The position numbers and the translations under genes are program-made. A model generated the notes under the pieces. It did not search any database. It saw only the letters and a list, made by a program, of their open reading frames with translations, and was not told the DNA's origin. A stretch of 64,000 nt of DNA from Montifringilla adamsi (taxonomy: Eukaryota > Chordata > Aves > Passeriformes > Passeridae), in contig JAGGNK010008781.1 in assembly GCA_017590115.1 (NCBI GenBank), positions 499,471-563,470 on the forward strand. The letters are read 5' to 3'. Below, in pieces: positions 1 through 64,000 of the stretch. Within the stretch, counting starts at the first letter, position 1. Every line of letters starts with the position of its first letter.

Positions 1-249
1 CTTTTTTAGTGCCACAAGAGTGAATTTTTCACCTGCTGGGGCATGATGTTACCATGACAACAGCTGATCTTGTTTGCTGCTCTCTGCTCTTCGTGCATGA
101 CAAGAAGGAAAAGCTTTTTGAGGAGCGTTGGTGAAAGCCAGTCTGGCTAATTGCATTGAAGGGATCAGGAAAACAGATCAGGAAATGGCTCCCTCCGTTT
201 CCAGGGGGGAATAAATGTCTGCTGTGGGGAGCAGCAGGAGCGGCGTGTG

Positions 250-320
250 ACAGAGTGATGGGAGCTGGGCTGGGCTGAGCTGGGCTGGGCTGGGCTGGAG
301 AGGCTGGGCTGAACTGATGC
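250..320. repeat. GGGCT pentamer array
   Basis: gctgggctgggctgagctgggctgg... with ggagaggctgggctgaactg, inverted relative to the array at 63150-63385. Confidence 0.9.
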
Positions 321-479
321 TTCACCGTGGCACTTGAGAGGAAGGATCAGATGGAAATAGTAAAACACCTAAAAACAGTAAGGCTGTCTTGCTTGTTTAT
401 TCTGCATTGTGTGTAGCAGTGCTCCATGAAATGTCATTTCTTGTGTGTACAGCTCTCTGCCTTCGGGAGCTGTGGCAGG

Positions 480-690
480 CAGGGCTGCCTGGGCAGGGAC
501 AGACAGACAGGAGGGTGGCACAGCCTGGGCAGGGACAGACAGACAGGAGGGTGGCACAGAAGGGCAGAGACAGACAGACAGACAGGAGGGTGCAGGAGGG
601 TGGCACAGCCTGGGCAGGGACAGAGAGACAGGAGGGTGACACAGCCCGGGCAGGGACAGACAGACAGACAGGAGGGTGGCACAGCAGGGC
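480..690. repeat. Minisatellite, GGGCAGGGACAGACAGACAG unit
   Basis: About five units of 36-50 bp with internal (ACAG)n variation, each ending gaggagggtggcacagcc-like. Confidence 0.92.
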
Positions 691-705
691 AATTTTGGCT
701 GCTGG

Positions 706-835
706 GGGTTTTAGGGCAGTTTTTTCCACAGGGGTTTTAGGGCAGGGTTTTTTTTTTTTTCCACAGGGGTTTTAGGGCAGTTTTTTCTGCAGGGGTTTTA
801 GGGCAGTTTTTTGCACAGGGGTTTTAGGGCAGTTT
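706..835. repeat. 26-bp repeat, GGGGTTTTAGGGCAGTTTTTT
   Basis: Five units of ggttttagggcagttttttcca(caggg), with a T12 run in the second. Confidence 0.9.
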
Positions 836-923
836 TCCATGCAGGCTGTGCCCCAGCTCTGGGCCATGACAGGGGCTGCACTTGCAGCCCTGAGGGTGAG
901 TCAGCTTTGCCTTTCAAATCCAG

Positions 924-46539
<45,616 letters not shown>

Positions 46540-47880
46540 GTCATGTGCTCCTGGACAACTTGTAAAGCTTCCAGTCTGTGTACTTTTGGTTTTTTTTTTT
46601 AAAGTCAAAACTAGGGCTTTCATGACTATGCAGTACTTTACCAAACCGTTGCATTTTTAACTCTGACATCAATAGAATCATGCCAATTGCTTAATCAAAA
46701 CAGCAAGAGAAAGAGGGAAATGGATTTGTTGTTGCAAAAACGTTTTCTAAAAGTTAAAAAAAAAAAAAGAAAAAAAAAAAAAAAAAAAAAAGAAAGTTAT
46801 GGGATTAAGACCAGAAGAACATGGTTTTATTTGAAGTCATCTCAACACCTGCAACTCCACTGAAAAGTTTAGCCTTTAGTCTCCTTTAACCATGACTGGG
46901 GGGAGAAAACTCTCTTCACTGTTTGCTAGTTCAGGGAGATCACCCCCCTGTATCCAATCATTAACAGAAATGGTCTTGAAACTCCTAGTTGAATCAGCCT
47001 TGATGTTTTGCCTTATTAATGCACAATGATTTGTACTGTCTAATAAATATGCAGCGTATCCTTTGTACGTACTGTGTGTTCAGCTGTCTCCATCCTCCCT
47101 CCACCACGAAGGAACACTGGTCCTGCCCCAGCCCCGATGGACTCCTGGGAGTGTGCAAGTGCTGTGCTGAACGCTTTTCAGTTTTTGCTGCCCCAGTAGA
47201 AACCAAAACCTTGCACTGGTTTGCCATTCTCCCTCCCCTGGAACCAGGCAGTGTCAGTTACTCAGAACCTCAGCCCATTTCTGCCCTCCACCTCCCGTTT
47301 GGGGCTCCTGCTTCCCTGCTCTAAGCTACTGGGAAAAAGCCAACTGCACACCAAAACCTCTCTGTTCCCCCAGTTTCTTTTCCGTGGAGGGTCAGTCCTA
47401 GGTTAAAGGCATTTCCCTGCTGCTGCTGTCAGACTGAGGCTCAGGTCCATCTAGAGTGAAGGACAGAGTGCCACAGCTCAGCCCCTGCCAGGCTGCAGCA
47501 GGCTCTCATCAAACCCAACTGCAACATTGGCGTACCACAAACACAACCCTACACACTGATGGCAGTCATTGGCTGTTACTATTTTGTAATTCTTGTCCAT
47601 TTGTAAATTGTTTTTACTGTTTATACATACTTTTCAGACTGCCTTTCTTTTTGTAATTTACGGAAGGTTTATAAATGAATGATCAAAGCTTCCCCATTGT
47701 GTCTTCAGATAACAATGTAAATGACTGTAAAATACTGTGTGCTAGATTATAACATTTAATTAAATAACTGGCCTACATTTGTGGTAAAGTACTGTGTGGG
47801 TGTGTGCATGTGTACAAGCGTTGTGTATTATATTTTATATAAATAAATAATTTGATATTTTGTAGAGTGCAGTATGTTTC
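46540..47880 (+). other. RIMBP2: RIMBP2 3' UTR
   Basis: AT-richer non-coding sequence after the terminal exon, with poly(A) signals AATAAA at 47042, 47842 (in AAATAAATAA) and a further one at 47961. A long A-rich tract lies at 46755-46795. The 47842 signal, preceded by ATTTAATTAAATAA, is the most likely main end. Confidence 0.7.
47842..47847 (+). terminator. AATAAA poly(A) signal, main RIMBP2 candidate
   Basis: Overlapping AAATAAATAA after an AT-rich stretch and before a T/G-rich stretch (tttgatattttgtagagtg), the usual arrangement for a vertebrate 3' end. Confidence 0.65.
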
Positions 47881-48094
47881 ATAAATCCACTGTGTCAGCT
47901 GCTGGCTTCTGGTGTCAGCCTTTTTTCAGAACTGCCCACGGCTGCTGAAGTTTACTGCAGAATAAAGAAAGGCTCCTCTAGCTGCAGCAGCTTGCCAGAG
48001 GTAAAAAAGGGTTGCGAAGTTACTCCGGCCATTGTCCCATCTGTGCCCAAAGCCCAGCAGTGAAGTACAAAATACACAGAACAGGCCCAAACGG
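47881..48094. other. Intergenic space between convergent genes
   Basis: About 100-210 bp between predicted poly(A) sites of RIMBP2 (+) and PIWIL1 (-), depending on which RIMBP2 signal is used. No other feature. Confidence 0.6.
47961..47966 (+). terminator. AATAAA poly(A) signal, distal RIMBP2
   Basis: AATAAA in tttactgcagaataaagaaagg. If used, cleavage would fall about 47980-47995, roughly 100 bp from the predicted PIWIL1 cleavage site on the other strand. Confidence 0.4.
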
Positions 48095-49202
48095 GCAAGG
48101 ACTACAGCAACAACTTTATTTAAATCTCATAAAGAAAAGCAACAAGGTTCACAACAAGGCGGTTAAGAAAACCAGCACTAATCTGAATTTCTCTACGTGC
48201 AGTAGTTTGACTCTGCTACTGCAAAATTCTGAAATCAACCTCCCTCCCCACACCTGCTGTTAGTTTGACAAAATGGGCAGCAGAACAGAGACCAATGAAA
48301 ACCTCAGACGTGAACAAACCAGGGCTGCTTCCCACTGCTTGGAACTACAAAACCAAGAAGCCCAAGCCTGGCAGTGCACGGACAGTCCTGCTGGAATAAT
48401 GGCTCAGTTCAGAAGCCTGTGTTACACTGCACCGGCCCAGCAGTTCAGCTCTGTCCGGAGCCCCCTCCTCACCGCGAGTTACAGACAGGGCAGCAGGGCC
48501 CAGGACAGGCCCTGAGCCCCGGGCCCAGCCCAGCAGCTGAGCCAGGGGGGCTGGCACACACAGCAGCCCCTGAGCCTGCAGAGCCCTCTCTGCCCCCAGG
48601 GAGAGCCACGGCAGCACCAGAGTTTGTGAGTTTGTGGCTGCTCTGCAAATCCTCCCAACGAACTGTGCAAAGCCTTGCAAGGCTCTGCATCACCTTCAAA
48701 CAAAGCCTTGGTAACCAAGAGCATCTGGTCACCTCCTCTTAAGGTATGAAACAGTTCAGGAGACAAATATGGCCCTCATTTTAACCAAGAAAAACAAGGG
48801 ATCAACAGTATTGAAGCATTTTGAAAATTAGAAGGGTAAATACTAGTGGAAGAGTTTGGATTCTGGTCTGCATAACTCTATCTCCCATGCAAGAAGTAAT
48901 TCTGTAATTCTCAAAATGTAAATTAAGAACAACCAATAAACTTTTGAGAAGAATTTGAGAAAAACTTCAGTAAATAAGTACCAAAAACCATAAAAATTTG
49001 TGTAGTTATTCTAGCAAGCAGACGCCTGTTCAAAATGCAAATCTCAAGCTTTTCCTTGGTACCATGAGAATAAAATAATTCCCACAACTGCACATATCCT
49101 GTGCACGTCTCTTACGAAAAACCAAAACTAAACCAAAAGCCCAGACAATTCTACATTCCCTGGAGAGGAGCTACTCTCTTCTGCTTGGCTGGTAGCTCAG
49201 TT
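48095..49202 (-). other. PIWIL1: PIWIL1 3' UTR
   Basis: Between the PIWIL1 stop (49203-49205) and the AATAAA at 48120-48115. No coding frame is supported on either strand; the middle (48480-48620) is GC-rich. Confidence 0.65.
48115..48120 (-). terminator. AATAAA poly(A) signal of PIWIL1
   Basis: TTTATT on the + strand, AATAAA on the - strand, about 1.1 kb after the PIWIL1 stop codon. Expected cleavage about 48090-48105. Confidence 0.65.
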
Positions 49203-60991
<11,789 letters not shown>

Positions 60992-60994
60992 CTT

Positions 60995-61551
60995 CTAAAA
61001 CAAGCAACCTACAGCATTAGTGTTCTATCTTCTCCTTCCCACCCTTATCCCAATAAATACTATGAACAGCACTAGAGCATTTGTCCTGCTTTAATTTCTA
61101 CTGGCTCAGCAGAACACACCCATCCCTGCAGGATTCTCTGCTCGGGGATTTCCACACTGACAGTGCTCCTCCATACGGGAGCGCGGGCAAGGCCCTCCAG
61201 TCAGGTTTGCAGGGACGGGCGCGGGCCCCCACAAAGCCGAAGCTGCTGAGTCAGTGAGACCGGAGAGCACGGCAGGAGCTGCGGCCTCAGCCCCGCGCCA
61301 CCCCGGGCCTTGGGACGCTCCTCTGAGGCTCCCCTGGAGACTCGGCCAGCCCGGTTCGCTACCTTCCACCGGGAGCACAGCCCCCTCCTCCAGAGCACGT
61401 GCCAGCGCCGCGGCCTGCTCCGTGCGGCCCAGCCCTGCCCATCCTCCGCACCCACAGCCCCCGGCCCGGGCCCGGCGCGGCTCCCTGCCCGCCTCCAGCA
61501 GCCCGCGGGGCCACAACCCCCGAGCAGCGCCGCGCCCGGCCTCGGCCTTAC
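60995..61551 (-). other. PIWIL1: PIWIL1 first intron (inferred)
   Basis: Between the inferred leader-exon donor and the acceptor three bases before the start codon. The right half is GC-rich and shares the promoter CpG island. No coding evidence. Confidence 0.5.
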
Positions 61552-61830
61552 CTCCGCCTGCCCTCGGGCCGCGCGGGGACACTGCTCCTACCCGCCTGGA
61601 GACAGCAGGCCGCCCTCCCCGAGCCCCCGCACGATTCTGTCCCCGCTGGAGCCGCCGCCGCTGCCGCAGGCCGGGCCAACCCCGGGCCAGCCCCAGCCCC
61701 GGCCCCGCCGCGCCCTCAGCACCGAGCCCGCACGGCACGCGACAGCGGGGCGAGGCGGGAAGGCGCCCGCTGCGCCGATTGGCTGCCGAGCGCTGCCGGA
61801 GAGTGCCGAAGGGAGCCGAAGGGCCGTGCC
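61552..61830 (-). promoter_or_regulatory. PIWIL1: PIWIL1 non-coding first exon and promoter (CpG island)
   Basis: GC- and CpG-rich from about 61230 to 62760. A good - strand donor (cgcag-type context then gtaagg, 61551-61546) can splice to the acceptor before the start codon at 60995. A CCAAT box lies on the - strand at 61782-61778. Transcription start is probably between 61700 and 61770, but no TATA box fixes it. Confidence 0.5.
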
Positions 61831-61854
61831 CTCACAGCACCGCCTCCTGTGGCC

Positions 61855-62340
61855 GTGCCCGCGGGGGCGGCGGCGGCTGCCCCGGGACAGCAGGGATAGA
61901 ACCCGGGATAGCGGGGACAGAGCCCGGGATAGCGGGGATCCAGCCCGGGATAGCGGGTTCCCCCCCGGGGCAGGCGGGGCTCCCCGTTTCCCGGGCGCTG
62001 TTCCCGTTCCCGGGCGCTGTCCCCGTTCCCGGGCGCTGTTCCCGGTCCCGGGGCGCTGTCCCCGTCCCCGGGCGCTGTTCCCGTTCCCCCGGCGCTGTCC
62101 CCGTTCCCGGGCGCTGTTCCCGTCCCCGGGCGCTGTTCCCGTTCCCGGGGCGCTGTTCCCGTTCCCGGGCGCTGTTCCGGGGCGCTGTTCCCGGTCCCGG
62201 GGCCCTGTCCCCGTTCCCGGGCGCTGTCCCCGTTCCCGGGCGCTGTTCCCGGTCCCGGGGCGCTGTCCCCGTCCCCGGGCGCTGTTCCCGTTCCCCCGGC
62301 GCTGTCCCCGTTCCCGGGCGCCGTTCCCGTCCCCGGGCGC
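61855..62340. repeat. 486-bp GC-rich tandem duplication and minisatellite, copy 1
   Basis: Starts gtgcccgcgggggcggcgg, then three ggacagagcccgggatagcg-like units, then a gggcgctgttcccgttcc minisatellite. The same block begins again at 62341. Lies just upstream of the PIWIL1 promoter. Confidence 0.93.
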
Positions 62341-62565
62341 GTGCCCGCGGGGGCGGCGGCGGCTGCCCCGGGACAGCAGGGATAGAACCCGGGATAGCGG
62401 GGACAGAGCCCGGGATAGCGGGGATCCAGCCCGGGATAGCGGGTTCCCCCCCGGGGCAGGCGGGGCTCCCCGTTTCCCGGGCGCTGTTCCCGTTCCCGGG
62501 CGCTGTCCCCGTTCCCGGGCGCTGTTCCCGGTCCCGGGCGCTGTTCCCGTTCCCGGTGTCCGGGC
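62341..62565. repeat. GC-rich duplication, shorter copy 2
   Basis: Repeats the first about 220 bp of 61855-62340, then ends in gttcccggtgtccgggcagg. Confidence 0.92.
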
Positions 62566-64000
62566 AGGACGCGGGCAGCCCGGTGCCGCCGGCAGGGACT
62601 GATTCCCGTCTCCGCCCGTGGCCGGTGTCAGCTCGCCAGGAGATGGAGCAGTCAGACCAGAAACGGAGCCGGGGCCGGCGGGGCTGGCTCGGCGCCCCGA
62701 GCGCCCGGGCTGCGCTGCCCCGCGGCTCCAGCGGCTCCCCGCGCCTGCCACCGGCCCGGGGTTCATTTCTGTTGACAGTATCTGCATTTACCAAATTCAT
62801 ATGGTTTGGGAAATTTAAAATCAATCAGATGCGGTACGTGCAAACCTGTTGATTCATTTAAAATATTTTGAAGTGTTTCCAGTTAATGCACATAACTTGC
62901 ATGTGTTTAATGCTCTCTATCTCACAGCAATAAAATAAATATCAGTCCTTAGAAATTGTCACTTCTTAACTGCCATGGAACTACGAGACAATGAAACAAC
63001 CCTTACCATAAGCTCTATTAAAACGCGTTTTTACTTTGACTACATTAAATGGCTTTATTAATGATGAATAAACCCAAGCATACCCTGCTGCTCACTCCGC
63101 AGTGGGCAGCGGGCCGAGCGTGCTGCAGGCTGCCAGCAGCAGCGGTGTGACAGCCCAGAACAGCCCAGAACAGCCCAGAACAGCCTCTCCAGTTCAGCCC
63201 AGCCCAGCTCAGCCCAGCGCAGCCCAGCCCAGTCCAGCCTCTCCAGTTCAGCCCAGCCCAGCCCAGCCCAGCCCAGCCCAGAACAGCCCAGCCCAGTCCA
63301 GCCCAGAACAGCCCAGCACAGCCCAGCACAGCCTCTCCAGCCCTCCCCAGCCCAGCCCAGCCCAGCACAGCCCAGCCCAGCAGCTCCGGCCCGGAGCGCC
63401 CCTCCTGCTCCCCAGGGACATTCCCCAGCACAGCAGCAAGCGCACAGAGGGAAGAGCTCCTTTTGCTGGGCGCTGAGGCTGACCCAGCTGCCGTGGCTGT
63501 GACACAGAACATGACTCGTATTTTGGGCTTCCCAACAGAACCAGAAAAGCTTAGGCTTGGGGGGAAGCGGTCTGAAGCGGGAATTAACTCTCCAGCGAGC
63601 CTTTCCATGAAAAGCAGGGTGTGTAGGTGGCACCAGGGCTCACAGGCATCATTTCACTTTACAAGTGTGCCTCTGCTTGAAGATTAAATGGCCGTGATGT
63701 GTTTGGAGGCACTGACTTCAGAGAGAACACTCCCTAGCAAACACTCACCTTTGTGGAAGAGCACTCTGACCTTGGCAGGTCATTTACAGTTTTGGAGGTA
63801 CCTGCAGTGAGCAAGGTTCCTTTTCCTTGTTCTCTGCTATTCCAGGTAGAAGTGGGTGACACTGTTGACATTAATACTTAAATAATAGGAATATCTCTTT
63901 TTGTTTCATTTATATTGTCAGTCTGTCCTCAAAGCCAGTTTTCTGCACAGCAACCCACTGGGGAAGCCAGGCTCTCTCAGAAGTTAAAAAGCAGAGCTTT
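62566..64000. other. PIWIL1 upstream flank
   Basis: End of the CpG island to about 62760, then AT-rich sequence, the AGCCC array, and unique sequence. No gene recognised. In tetrapods the next gene on this side is usually FZD10, which would lie beyond the window. Confidence 0.55.
63150..63385. repeat. AGCCC pentamer-based array
   Basis: cagcccagcccagaacagcccag units with cctctccagttcagccc interruptions. Reverse-complement relative of the gctgggctgggctg array at 255-320. Confidence 0.92.

Larger units (their letters stand above)
1..923. other. RIMBP2 intron (5' flank of first exon in window)
   Basis: Three minisatellites (250-320, 480-690, 706-835) and no convincing exon. The short ORFs here follow the repeats. 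Confidence 0.6.

Noticed and set aside
61254..62852. 532-codon + strand ORF and 330-430-codon ORFs on both strands
   Set aside because: GC-rich repeat with few stop codons; composition of PG/RSR repeats follows the DNA unit and no known domain is seen.

Overview
This is vertebrate nuclear DNA, almost certainly from a bird and probably a songbird. It shows intron/exon structure with GT-AG sites, dense GC-rich minisatellites, a telomere-like block and a solo retroviral LTR, and the two protein-coding genes match avian/mammalian RIMBP2 and PIWIL1. The same pair lies tail-to-tail in human 12q24.33. The bird and songbird assignment is inference. There are no bacterial features; every long single-frame ORF outside the listed exons is explained by tandem repeats.

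Left three quarters (about 1-47,900, + strand): RIMBP2 (RIM-binding protein 2), a presynaptic scaffold linking RIM and voltage-gated Ca2+ channels. The 5' end lies outside the window. I place 20 internal coding exons plus two alternative last exons, with matching splice phases throughout: a coiled-coil N-terminal part (924-13981), linker (19081-19232), SH3-I (22030-25830), three fibronectin III domains (25769-29800), an acidic Ser/Glu-rich linker (29681-39398) including a 1.3-kb exon with fifteen 15-residue coding repeats, then SH3-II (40160-41807) and SH3-III (42813-44017). Two C-termini are encoded: a short ...KKSVHFTP end at 44585 and a basic ...KKLLKKLGAVK end at 46348.

Right part (about 48,095-61,850, - strand): PIWIL1, the germline piRNA-binding Argonaute. 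All 20 coding exons are present and in phase, giving 886 codons with N-terminal Arg-rich motif, PAZ, MID and PIWI domains and an intact D657/E695/D727/H861 catalytic set. A non-coding first exon and CpG-island promoter lie at about 61,552-61,850. The two genes converge with only about 100-250 bp between predicted poly(A) sites. The genes have no functional link that the sequence shows; one is neuronal, the other germline.

Most unusual: (i) a 1.6-kb near-perfect tandem duplication (22561-25762) containing a solo LTR and an identical second copy of the 110-bp SH3-I exon, the copies differing mainly in GT-repeat length, which suggests either a very recent duplication or a false haplotypic duplication in the assembly; (ii) minisatellites that have captured and amplified authentic RIMBP2 splice sites (a donor at 5024-5640, an acceptor at 32100-32390); (iii) an in-frame 45-bp coding minisatellite of SDEE-type acidic motifs; (iv) a sharp contrast between the repeat-riddled RIMBP2 introns and the nearly repeat-free PIWIL1 introns.
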